The position numbers were made by a program, and so were the translations under genes. A DNA stretch of 64,000 bases, taken from assembly GCA_966250385.1 (NCBI GenBank), contig CBINHC010000006.1, positions 62,001 to 126,000 on the forward strand, given 5' to 3'. Positions 25,395 to 32,575 of the stretch are shown here, piece after piece. This stretch comes from DASWTL01 sp966250385 (lineage in GTDB: Bacteria; Bacteroidota; Bacteroidia; Sphingobacteriales; Sphingobacteriaceae). Each line of letters begins with the position of its first letter. Positions within the stretch are counted from its first letter, which is position 1. The notes under the pieces are model-generated. The model did no database searches and was not told where the DNA came from. It worked only from the letters and a program-made list of their open reading frames with translations.

Positions 25395-26261
25395 TTATGC
25401 CTTTTCAATGAAAATCTGAAGGAGTTCATCGAGCTCCGCGACCTTCTCCGGCGCGCCCGCCTTCTCAAACGAGGAGATGAGGTTCCTGAGTATCCGGGCT
25501 ACGATATCCGTGTTCGTGCACGGCTGGTAAAAAATCGGGTCGGGTGCGATCTTCAATTGCTTTAGGAACGTGTCCACATCATGCCGGCCGAAGATGTAGC
25601 CCTTATTGAATGCGTTGATATAAAATAACACGGTGTCCTCTGAGTCGCCCTGATTTTCGCGGTCCACATAGGCCAGGATGAAATGCTGGGGAAGATTTAC
25701 CCCATAGATGGGGATATCGAGCTTCTGAGCGATGATCGAGTAGATCGCTGCCAGGGTGATCTGGTTGCCTTTTTTGCTTTCCAGTACCTGGCTGATGAAT
25801 GAGTTCTGCGGATCCTGGTGGTTTGCCGTGTTGCCTGAGAACCCGTGAACGTTATACAACACATGGTTGATCAGCTTCACTTTTTCAACCGCGCTCGTAT
25901 CATACATCAGCTGCATCCAGATGTCGCGCTTGATATTCTCCAGCTGGTTGATAATCTTTTGCTCATCCAGGTCCGGATACTGGTATTTGTTGATTGTGAG
26001 CAGGGCCTGCAGAAGGTCGAAGGATCCACCCATATACCACAGTTCCAGTTCCCGTTTGACGCTCTGGAACTGAATCTTATGGATCAGGTTTTCGATCCTT
26101 TCCTGTAATATGGCATCAAAAGAGTTCTCCCAGGCGCTTTCCAGATGCCGGACCACGTCGTGTCCATAAGACATCAACTTATCTTCTACGTGCTGGAAGA
26201 TCTCCGAATCGGGGTCGTCCAGCAATCTGATCAGGGCTTGAATTTCCGTATGATTTGTCAT
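25395..26261 (-). CDS. SirB1-like transglutaminase-fold protein
   Basis: 288 residues, cytoplasmic. Helical N-terminal half (HEAT-like in appearance, residues 1-130), then the Transglut_core2/SirB1 region: INHVLYNVHGFSGN, NSFISQVLESKKGNQITLAAIYSIIAQKLDIPIYGVNLPQHFILAY. The GN-x-ITLAAIY stretch lacks a cysteine nucleophile, as is usual for SirB1 proteins, so it is unlikely to be a transglutaminase. The function is unknown in this family. It has its own -7 box 11 nt before ATG, and the divergent promoter of the methyltransferase lies close by. Confidence 0.8.
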   Translation of the reverse strand: MTNHTEIQALIRLLDDPDSEIFQHVEDKLMSYGHDVVRHLESAWENSFDAILQERIENLIHKIQFQSVKRELELWYMGGSFDLLQALLTINKYQYPDLDEQKIINQLENIKRDIWMQLMYDTSAVEKVKLINHVLYNVHGFSGNTANHQDPQNSFISQVLESKKGNQITLAAIYSIIAQKLDIPIYGVNLPQHFILAYVDRENQGDSEDTVLFYINAFNKGYIFGRHDVDTFLKQLKIAPDPIFYQPCTNTDIVARILRNLISSFEKAGAPEKVAELDELLQIFIEKA

Positions 26262-26272
26262 AGTAATGGTGT

Positions 26273-26280
26273 CAAAATTA
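26273..26280 (-). promoter_or_regulatory. -7 promoter box of the SirB1-like gene
   Basis: TAATTTTG on the minus strand, exact consensus, 11 nt before ATG. Confidence 0.5.
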
Positions 26281-26306
26281 GAATTCTTCGCTACAAATGC
26301 TTTCCC

Positions 26307-26314
26307 TATTTTTG
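26307..26314 (+). promoter_or_regulatory. -7 promoter box abutting the methyltransferase start codon
   Basis: TATTTTTG, exact consensus, three bases before ATG 26318. It rules out the in-frame ATG at 26297, which would lie upstream of the transcript. Confidence 0.6.
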
Positions 26315-26317
26315 AGC

Positions 26318-27103
26318 ATGTTCAATACACAGTTGGTAAGGGGATTTATCAGTCACAGGCTGCGCGCAAAAACCCGTCACGGGGTCCACTCGCCGTTCGT
26401 CTATAGACTAGTAGATGAAGTTATTTACGATTTCCGTGCCAAAGAGGACTATGATGCGGTTGAATCTCTGCGGAAAGCGCTTCTCCAGGACCAAAGAACT
26501 ATAAAGATAACGGATTACGGCGCGGGTTCGTATATCAGCAACGATAAGGAGAAAGAGGTCTCGCTGCTGGCCAGAAATGCCCTGAAGCCAGCAAGGCTAG
26601 CGCAGCTGATTTTCCGGCTGGCCCGTTCTTTTGAGCCCGAGACGATCCTGGAGCTGGGAACCTGTCTCGGGCTGACAACCGCCTATCTGGCCAGGGCCGC
26701 GCCTTCCGCCAGGGTGATCAGCGTCGAGGGTTGTCCTGAGACGGCCGGAGTGGCCCGCGAAAACCTGGAAGCACTCGATGCCGGAAATGTTGAGCTGGTC
26801 GTCGGCAACTTTGACGTGGTCCTGCCAAGCGTGCTAAGCGGTATAGAGCGCCTGGATTTCGTATTTGTGGATGGCAACCACCGTAAACAGGCCACGATCG
26901 ACTACTTCTTACAATGCCTGCCCAAAATGCATGAAAGCTCGGTCATGATCTTCGATGATATCTACTGGAGCAAGGGTATGCGGGAAGCATGGGATATGAT
27001 AAAAGCTCATCCGGAGGTGACCGTTACGGTCGATTTGTTCTGGATCGGCCTGGTTTTTTTCCGGAAAGGCCAGGAAAAAGAAGATTTTCGGATCAGGTTC
27101 TGA
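26318..27103 (+). CDS. Class I SAM-dependent methyltransferase
   Basis: 261 residues. Rossmann-type methyltransferase with motif I ILELGTCLGLTTAYLA, the acidic motif II RVISVEGCPETAGVARENL, LDFVFVDGNHRKQATIDYF (the O-methyltransferase DGxH pattern) and a late IFDDIYWSKGM. The pattern resembles catechol/caffeoyl-CoA type O-methyltransferases, but the substrate cannot be inferred. The N-terminal HSPFVY motif is typical of Bacteroidota members. It heads a same-strand run with a pentapeptide protein (11 nt) and an AlkZ-like protein. Confidence 0.85.
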   Translation: MFNTQLVRGFISHRLRAKTRHGVHSPFVYRLVDEVIYDFRAKEDYDAVESLRKALLQDQRTIKITDYGAGSYISNDKEKEVSLLARNALKPARLAQLIFRLARSFEPETILELGTCLGLTTAYLARAAPSARVISVEGCPETAGVARENLEALDAGNVELVVGNFDVVLPSVLSGIERLDFVFVDGNHRKQATIDYFLQCLPKMHESSVMIFDDIYWSKGMREAWDMIKAHPEVTVTVDLFWIGLVFFRKGQEKEDFRIRF

Positions 27104-27114
27104 GAGCAGCAGGG

Positions 27115-27684
27115 ATGAAACGCATTGACGAAAATCAGCTATTTGATAATGTAAAAGGATCCGACCTGGCCGGATCGGGCCGTACGTTTGAGTCGTGTAG
27201 GTTTATCAACAGTGACCTTTCCTACGGGGATCTGTCGGGGCAGCTTTTTATTGACTGCTTATTCGAGAACTGTAACCTGTCCCTGGCCCGGGTTGCCAAT
27301 ACGGGGTTCCAGGACGTGCGGTTTACCGGCTGCAAGATTTCCGGAGTCAATTTCAGTCATTGCCGGGATTTCTGCCTTTCCTTTTCGTTTAGTCGCTGCC
27401 TGTTGGATTATTCTGTTTTTTACCAGAAGAAGCTCAGGAACACCGGGTTCGAAGACTGCTCTCTTGTGGAGTGCGACTTTACCGAAGCGGATCTGACAAA
27501 GGTTTCTTTTAAGCATTGTAATCTGGCCGGAACCGTTTTCGGGCATACGAATCTGAGCGGAGCCGATTTCAGGACGGCGGAGAACTTTTCCATCGATCCC
27601 GAGGATAACCGGATGACTAAGGCGCGGTTCAGTGCGGAATCACTTGGCGGACTGCTGGGTAAATACGGTTTGATTATCAGTTAG
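27115..27684 (+). CDS. Pentapeptide-repeat protein
   Basis: 189 residues made largely of A(D/N)LxF-type five-residue repeats that fold as a right-handed beta-helix: CRFINSDLSYGDLSG, CLFENCNLSLARVANTGF, DFTEADLTKVSFKHCNLAGTVFGHTNLSGADF. Cys and Phe occupy the repeat core. It resembles the Qnr/McbG-like pentapeptide proteins that mimic DNA and can shield gyrase, but such folds have many roles and no specific one is proven. ATG 27115 lies 11 nt after the methyltransferase stop, and the fold begins there. Confidence 0.9.
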   Translation: MKRIDENQLFDNVKGSDLAGSGRTFESCRFINSDLSYGDLSGQLFIDCLFENCNLSLARVANTGFQDVRFTGCKISGVNFSHCRDFCLSFSFSRCLLDYSVFYQKKLRNTGFEDCSLVECDFTEADLTKVSFKHCNLAGTVFGHTNLSGADFRTAENFSIDPEDNRMTKARFSAESLGGLLGKYGLIIS

Positions 27685-27712
27685 TGCGGACGAATGAACC
27701 CCTGAACAGCTT

Positions 27713-28795
27713 ATGGCAGCATCTTCTGACATCTCGGGCCGCCGGTTAATCAGCCAGAAGGTGTGCGGCTCGTCCATCTCCAGTGCTGCCGGCCTGGTGG
27801 CCTGGATGGGTGCGATCCAGGCTCAGGACTACCCGATGTCGCTATGGGCAGTCGGGCTGAGACTGGAGAATCACCGGTACGGTGATGTGGAGGCCGCCTT
27901 CAACAGCGGAGAGATCCTCCGTACTCATTTGCTGCGCCCGACATGGCACCTGGTATCCCGCGAAAATATTCGCTGGATGGCGGCCCTGTCCGCCCCGCGG
28001 ATCAGGAACGCAGCCCGGTCACGGTGGAAGGAACTGGAGCTGGATGAGCGTGCCTTTAGCCGCAGTTTTGCGGTTATGGAGCGGCTGCTCGCCGGCGGAA
28101 ATCACCTGACGAGGGAGGAGATCCTGGCGGAGACAGGGAAGGCTATCCCGGTATCCGGGCAGCGCGGTGCACATCTGCTGTTCCGTGCGGAGCTTGATGG
28201 ACTTATCTGCAGCGGGGCGATCCGGCAGAAGAAGCACACCTACTGTCTCCTTGAAGAACGCGTCCCTGCGCAAGCGCCCATATCAGAAGACGAGGCGCTG
28301 TCCAGAATTGCAGAAATCTATTTTCGGAGCCACGGACCAGCCACACTGCAGGATTTTTCATGGTGGTCCGGTCTTTCACTTACATCGGCGAAAACCGCAA
28401 CGGAACTCGCGCGACCCGGGGTACTGTCGGAAAAGATCCGTGGGCATACCTACTGGTCCGGGGCGGCAGGTTCGGCCGCACCGGACTCTTCCCAACGTCC
28501 CGAGGTGTTCCTTTTGCCGGCCTATGATGAGTTCCTGATCGGTTACCGGGACCGGAGTCCGTCGATCAGTACCTCCGATCAGTCGCGTGCATTCTCGAAC
28601 AATGGCATTTTCCGCCCAGTCATTATTGTAAACGGTACAGCCAGAGGAATATGGAAAAGGACCGTTAAAAAGGATGCCGTGATCGTAGAGCCGTCCTTTT
28701 TTGTTCCGGTTGACGCGGAGATCCGGGATGCTGTCGCGGAGAAGGCTGGGCGTTACGCGCAGTACCTGGGTCTAAAGCCTTTGGTCGTGTGGTAG
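27713..28795 (+). CDS. Winged-helix DNA glycosylase-like protein (AlkZ/YcaQ family)
   Basis: 360 residues of the HTH_42 family. It carries the QxQ motif (GAIQAQ, Gln36 and Gln38) that is catalytic in Streptomyces AlkZ, which removes crosslinked or bulky alkylated purines, plus the family marks ILRTHLLRPTWHLVSRENIRWM and LPAYDEFLIGYRDR. The three tandem winged helices are consistent with the length. A role in repair of alkylated or crosslinked DNA is inferred from the family. It follows the pentapeptide gene by 28 nt. Confidence 0.85.
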   Translation: MAASSDISGRRLISQKVCGSSISSAAGLVAWMGAIQAQDYPMSLWAVGLRLENHRYGDVEAAFNSGEILRTHLLRPTWHLVSRENIRWMAALSAPRIRNAARSRWKELELDERAFSRSFAVMERLLAGGNHLTREEILAETGKAIPVSGQRGAHLLFRAELDGLICSGAIRQKKHTYCLLEERVPAQAPISEDEALSRIAEIYFRSHGPATLQDFSWWSGLSLTSAKTATELARPGVLSEKIRGHTYWSGAAGSAAPDSSQRPEVFLLPAYDEFLIGYRDRSPSISTSDQSRAFSNNGIFRPVIIVNGTARGIWKRTVKKDAVIVEPSFFVPVDAEIRDAVAEKAGRYAQYLGLKPLVVW

Positions 28796-28820
28796 ATACC
28801 AGGCCGTAACAGGAGCGGAT

Positions 28821-29969
28821 TTAAAAGGCTTCTCCCAAACTCAGGTAGAATCCGCTCAGGCGTTTCTCTCCTGCAGGTTTTTCACCGACCGCATAATCAA
28901 CCCGGACACTCAGACCGCGTTCGATATCAAAGAAATACCGCATCCCTGCACCGAGCGCCGGCTTAATGTCCCTGAAGTTAAGCTGGCGGTTCCCGTAAAC
29001 CGTACCGGCAGCCGCAAAGGCTGCGACGCCCAGCCTTGGAATGAACCTGTACCGGTACTCGGTCTGCAGTGCCAGCATGTTCTGATCCCTGTAGCGCCCT
29101 GTGTAGTACCCGCGCATCATCGAGTCATCACCCAGTTGCGGTACGAGGTAAAATGGCGCTCTTGAGCCCTGGAGGGACTTATAGATTCCCTGAACTCCCA
29201 GTACTTTCCTGCTGTCAAAGCTCTTGAAGGTCCGCACGTCCACTTTGGTGGAACTCCCGGTGAAATTGTCGCCGCCGAAGATATCCGGTGCATACGAGTA
29301 GGCTAACTTGATGAAAGTGCCCCTGGTGGTATAGGTATTGTTATTTCGGCTGTCGAGGATCTGTGACAGTCCCAGGTACAGAACCTGGCCTCCGTCGCGG
29401 TCAAAAACTCCGTACGGGTTCGGGAGAAATGGTCCCGGATCTGCCATTTCGTAGCGGTAGTTCTCATAACTGAAGGAAGCGCCCGTATAGGCTCCCTGTG
29501 CCATTTGCTTTTCGACCTCGCCGGTTGCCCTGAAAAGCTTCTGCGTGATCATTTCCCGGTCCGCTTCCCGGGTATGGTCGCCCACGCCGTAAAACTGGAA
29601 CGGGAAGTTCTGATAGCGCAGCTCGGATGCGATGTGGAACTTATTAAAGGGCAGCCAGATGTCCGATTTGATATGGAAGTTGGATTGCTTTTCAGTGGTG
29701 TAGGTCGCCATTCCGGAAATGCTGGAGCTCCGTGTCAGCGTGTCCGTCCGTTCCGTATAGAAAGAATACATGGGCGCGACGCCGAATTCAAAGCCTGTCT
29801 CCTGGGCATATCCGAGGACGGGCAGCGGCAGAAAACTTGCCGAACGTGTGGAATCGACGGTATTTGAGAAAAACTGACGAGTTAATTTCTTTTGTGAAAA
29901 TGCATTCCTGGAAGCCATAACCTGCAGTACCAGGCCATAGAACAGGAAATAGATCATTCTTGGACGCAT
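28821..29969 (-). CDS. BamA/TamA-like outer-membrane beta-barrel protein
   Basis: 382 residues. N-terminal signal (MRPRMIYFLFYGLVLQVMASRNAFSQ), then a sequence of alternating hydrophobic strands ending in Phe (GFYLSLGEAF), typical of outer-membrane barrels. The loop LGDDSMMRGYYTGRYRDQN matches the VRGF/Y-type L6 loop of Omp85 surface antigens. It is short, with no POTRA domains, so it is a barrel-only member, possibly a channel or a phospholipase-associated barrel. It stands alone on its strand with a -7 box 19 nt before ATG. Confidence 0.82.
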   Translation of the reverse strand: MRPRMIYFLFYGLVLQVMASRNAFSQKKLTRQFFSNTVDSTRSASFLPLPVLGYAQETGFEFGVAPMYSFYTERTDTLTRSSSISGMATYTTEKQSNFHIKSDIWLPFNKFHIASELRYQNFPFQFYGVGDHTREADREMITQKLFRATGEVEKQMAQGAYTGASFSYENYRYEMADPGPFLPNPYGVFDRDGGQVLYLGLSQILDSRNNNTYTTRGTFIKLAYSYAPDIFGGDNFTGSSTKVDVRTFKSFDSRKVLGVQGIYKSLQGSRAPFYLVPQLGDDSMMRGYYTGRYRDQNMLALQTEYRYRFIPRLGVAAFAAAGTVYGNRQLNFRDIKPALGAGMRYFFDIERGLSVRVDYAVGEKPAGEKRLSGFYLSLGEAF

Positions 29970-29988
29970 GCCGCGAAGATACTTTTTT

Positions 29989-29996
29989 CAAACATA
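29989..29996 (-). promoter_or_regulatory. -7 promoter box of the outer-membrane protein gene
   Basis: TATGTTTG on the minus strand, exact consensus, 19 nt before ATG. Confidence 0.5.
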
Positions 29997-30027
29997 ATTT
30001 ACCCAGTGGCACAATACCTGGTTTGGA

Positions 30028-30057
30028 TTGTTTAAGCCGATATTATACCTATTTTTG
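30028..30057 (+). promoter_or_regulatory. Bacteroidota promoter of the deoxyhypusine-synthase-like gene
   Basis: TTG (30028-30030), a 19-bp spacer and TATTTTTG (30050-30057): a complete -33/-7 promoter with standard spacing, 20 nt before ATG. Confidence 0.7.
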
Positions 30058-30077
30058 CGGACTTAAATTTTTGATAT

Positions 30078-31058
30078 ATGGAAAAGCAAAGAGGTCCTGT
30101 TTCTCAATTCATTGAACATAATTACCGGCACTTCAATGCCGCTGCTTTGGTCGACGCTGCGAAAGGTTACGAAACCCACCTGCTGGAAGGCGGGAAAATG
30201 ATGATCACGCTTGCCGGTGCGATGAGTACTGCTGAACTGGGTATCTCGCTTGCCGAAATGATCCGCCAGGACAAGGTCGCAATTATCTCCTGTACCGGAG
30301 CGAATCTGGAAGAGGATATCATGAACCTGGTGGCCCACAGCCACTATAAGCGGGTGCCGAATTACCGGGATCTTAGCCCGCAGGAAGAATGGGACCTGCT
30401 GGAGAACGGGTTCAACCGCGTTACCGATACCTGTATTCCTGAAGAGGAAGCATTCCGTCGTATCCAGCGGCATATCCACAAGATCTGGAAGGATGCCGAA
30501 GACCGCGGAGAGCGCTATTTTCCGCATGAATATATGTATAAACTGCTGCTGAGCGGCGTAATGAAGGAGCACTACGAAATTCCCGTTGAGCACAGCTGGA
30601 TGATCGCTGCGGCCGAAAAGAACCTTCCGGTCATCGTACCGGGATGGGAAGACTCAACCATGGGAAACATTTTCGCCTCCTACGTGATCAAAGGTGAATT
30701 AAAGGCCTCTACCATGAAGAGCGGGATCGAGTACATGGGCTGGCTTGCAGACTGGTACCGTGCGAATTGCAGTGGCAAAGGGATCGGCTTCTTTCAGATT
30801 GGCGGCGGTATTGCCGGTGATTTTCCGATTTGCGTGGTTCCGATGCTCTACCAGGATCTTGAAATGCATGATGTTCCTTTCTGGACCTACTTCTGCCAGA
30901 TCTCGGATTCGACCACATCCTACGGCTCCTATTCCGGTGCCGTTCCGAACGAAAAGATCACCTGGGGTAAACTCGATATCCACACTCCGAAATTTATTGT
31001 GGAATCAGACGCGACCATCGTTGCACCGCTGGTTTTCGCCTGGATCCTGAATCAATAA
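30078..31058 (+). CDS. Deoxyhypusine synthase-like protein
   Basis: 326 residues. NAD-dependent DHS fold: MITLAGAMSTAELGISLAEMI, the nucleotide region IISCTGANLEEDIMNLVAHSHY, GWEDSTMGNIFAS, GIGFFQIGGG and YSGAVPNEKITWGKL, whose Lys298 aligns with the aminobutyl-accepting catalytic lysine. In eukaryotes and archaea DHS modifies eIF5A, which bacteria lack. Bacterial homologues are thought to use spermidine and another amine acceptor, for example to make homospermidine. The substrate here is therefore an inference. It is monocistronic with its own promoter and terminator. Confidence 0.88.
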   Translation: MEKQRGPVSQFIEHNYRHFNAAALVDAAKGYETHLLEGGKMMITLAGAMSTAELGISLAEMIRQDKVAIISCTGANLEEDIMNLVAHSHYKRVPNYRDLSPQEEWDLLENGFNRVTDTCIPEEEAFRRIQRHIHKIWKDAEDRGERYFPHEYMYKLLLSGVMKEHYEIPVEHSWMIAAAEKNLPVIVPGWEDSTMGNIFASYVIKGELKASTMKSGIEYMGWLADWYRANCSGKGIGFFQIGGGIAGDFPICVVPMLYQDLEMHDVPFWTYFCQISDSTTSYGSYSGAVPNEKITWGKLDIHTPKFIVESDATIVAPLVFAWILNQ

Positions 31059-31063
31059 ATAGG

Positions 31064-31114
31064 TCACCTTCGCTTGTCTAAAACCTTTATTTAATACAAG
31101 TGGAGGTGATTTTT
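31064..31114 (+). terminator. Rho-independent terminator after the DHS-like gene
   Basis: TCACCTTCGCTTGT / ACAAGTGGAGGTGA (31064-31077, 31096-31109), a 14-bp stem with two G-U pairs, followed by TTTTT. The flanks AAATAGG / CCTATTT extend the pairing outside. Confidence 0.75.
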
Positions 31115-31183
31115 ATGCCTATTTAGAATGATTATAAATTGTTATTTGGGTCATATAAATGTCAGCGTTGTTTGAATAAATCA

Positions 31184-31191
31184 TACTTTTG
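31184..31191 (+). promoter_or_regulatory. -7 promoter box of the respiratory operon
   Basis: TACTTTTG, exact consensus, 77 nt before the ActA start. It probably drives actABCDEF-ctaC-ctaD. Confidence 0.5.
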
Positions 31192-31268
31192 TCATCCGAA
31201 AATGTGGATAAAAATCATCCCCGTTCTTCGATTAATTACTTATCAAAATTTAGCATAAAATACTCAAT

Positions 31269-32534
31269 ATGAGAAGCATCTCATTGTTTTTTAGAAGTGT
31301 TGCAAAATCTTTACTCTTAATTACATCTCTTACGTTCTTTGGAATTTCGGCTCAGGCCCAGGATCCATCCGCCGGAGCCGCGCTGTTTAAGCAGAAATGT
31401 ACAGCATGTCACCGCCTGGATCGCAATTCCATCGGCCCTGCACTGAAGGGGGTTCATGAGCGCCATGACGAAGAGTGGTTATTGAAGTGGATTAAGAACT
31501 CACAGGCTATGGTTGCTTCCGGCGACCCTGCGGCGGTTAAGGTGTTCAATGACTTTAATAAAGTCGCAATGCCTGCCTTCCCAGAATTGAAGGAAGACGA
31601 CATCAAGAACATCCTGGCCTATGTGAAGGAAGGCGACAAGCCTGCAGCCGGTGATGCTGCTGCAGCTGCTGGTACCGGTGCCGCACAGGCAGAAGAAGGC
31701 GTATCGAATTTTATGATCATTGGTCTGATCGCGGTGGTTATTATCGCGTTCCTTGTACTGATGGTGCTGAACCGGGTGATCAACTCGCTGGAGCGCCTGG
31801 TGCTTCAGAAGCAGGGTGTCGCAGTTGAGGAGCTTCCGCAAAGAAGTTCGATGGACAACCTGAAAAGGTTATCAAAAAATAAGAAGTTCATTTTCTTCGT
31901 GATCCTGCTCGTAGCTATCTTCCTGGGAGCATGGTCAACCAACCTGATGTGGAATACCGGCGTTACCCAGGGTTATCAGCCTGTACAGCCGATCAAGTTC
32001 TCGCATCAGCTGCATGCGGGTACCAACCAGATCGATTGCCAGTACTGTCACACAGGTGCTTTCAAGTCCAAATCAGCTTCTATTCCTTCAGCGAACGTTT
32101 GTATGAACTGTCACAACTACGTTCAGGCTACCGAAAAGTACAACGGTGAGATCTCGCCGGAAATCCAGAAGATCTACAAGGCGCTGGATTACAATCCTGA
32201 AACGCAGAAATACGGTCCGAATAAGAAGCCGATCGAGTGGATCCGGATTCACAAGCTTCCTGACTTCGCATACTTCAATCACTCCCAGCACGTAAAGGTT
32301 GCCGGAATCGAGTGCCAGAGATGTCACGGTCCTATCCAGACCATGGAGGAAGTATACCAGTATTCACCACTGACAATGAAATGGTGTATCAACTGTCACC
32401 GCGAGACAGAGGTGAATCACCAGGGCAATGCCTACTATGATAAAGTGATCGCTGCTCACGAAAAGCTTAAGAAAGGTGAAAAAGTATCTGCAGCCGTATT
32501 GGGTGGTTTAGAGTGTGGTAAGTGCCACTACTAA
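31269..32534 (+). CDS. actA: Alternative complex III subunit ActA, multiheme cytochrome c
   Basis: 421 residues. A signal segment is followed by a monoheme cytochrome c domain with CTACH (Cys44-His48), a small Ala-rich linker, a membrane helix (MIIGLIAVVIIAFLVLMVL), a second membrane segment (FFVILLVAIFLGAW), then a C-terminal five-heme part with CQYCH, CMNCH, CQRCH, CINCH and CGKCH. Six c-type hemes in total are predicted. It carries electrons from the quinol site to the oxidase in the periplasm. The first gene of the operon, it leads ActB by 41 nt. Confidence 0.93.
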   Translation: MRSISLFFRSVAKSLLLITSLTFFGISAQAQDPSAGAALFKQKCTACHRLDRNSIGPALKGVHERHDEEWLLKWIKNSQAMVASGDPAAVKVFNDFNKVAMPAFPELKEDDIKNILAYVKEGDKPAAGDAAAAAGTGAAQAEEGVSNFMIIGLIAVVIIAFLVLMVLNRVINSLERLVLQKQGVAVEELPQRSSMDNLKRLSKNKKFIFFVILLVAIFLGAWSTNLMWNTGVTQGYQPVQPIKFSHQLHAGTNQIDCQYCHTGAFKSKSASIPSANVCMNCHNYVQATEKYNGEISPEIQKIYKALDYNPETQKYGPNKKPIEWIRIHKLPDFAYFNHSQHVKVAGIECQRCHGPIQTMEEVYQYSPLTMKWCINCHRETEVNHQGNAYYDKVIAAHEKLKKGEKVSAAVLGGLECGKCHY

Positions 32535-32575
32535 TTGAAAATTATAGAATTTACGCATACAGTTATATAGCTTAA

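Noticed and set aside
26297..26317. In-frame ATG 26297 for the methyltransferase
   Set aside because: The -7 box at 26307-26314 lies between the two ATGs, so transcripts would start after 26297.
26318..28795. Calling the methyltransferase cluster a restriction-modification or defence system
   Set aside because: The methyltransferase lacks DNA-methylase NPPY/PC motifs and there is no nuclease.
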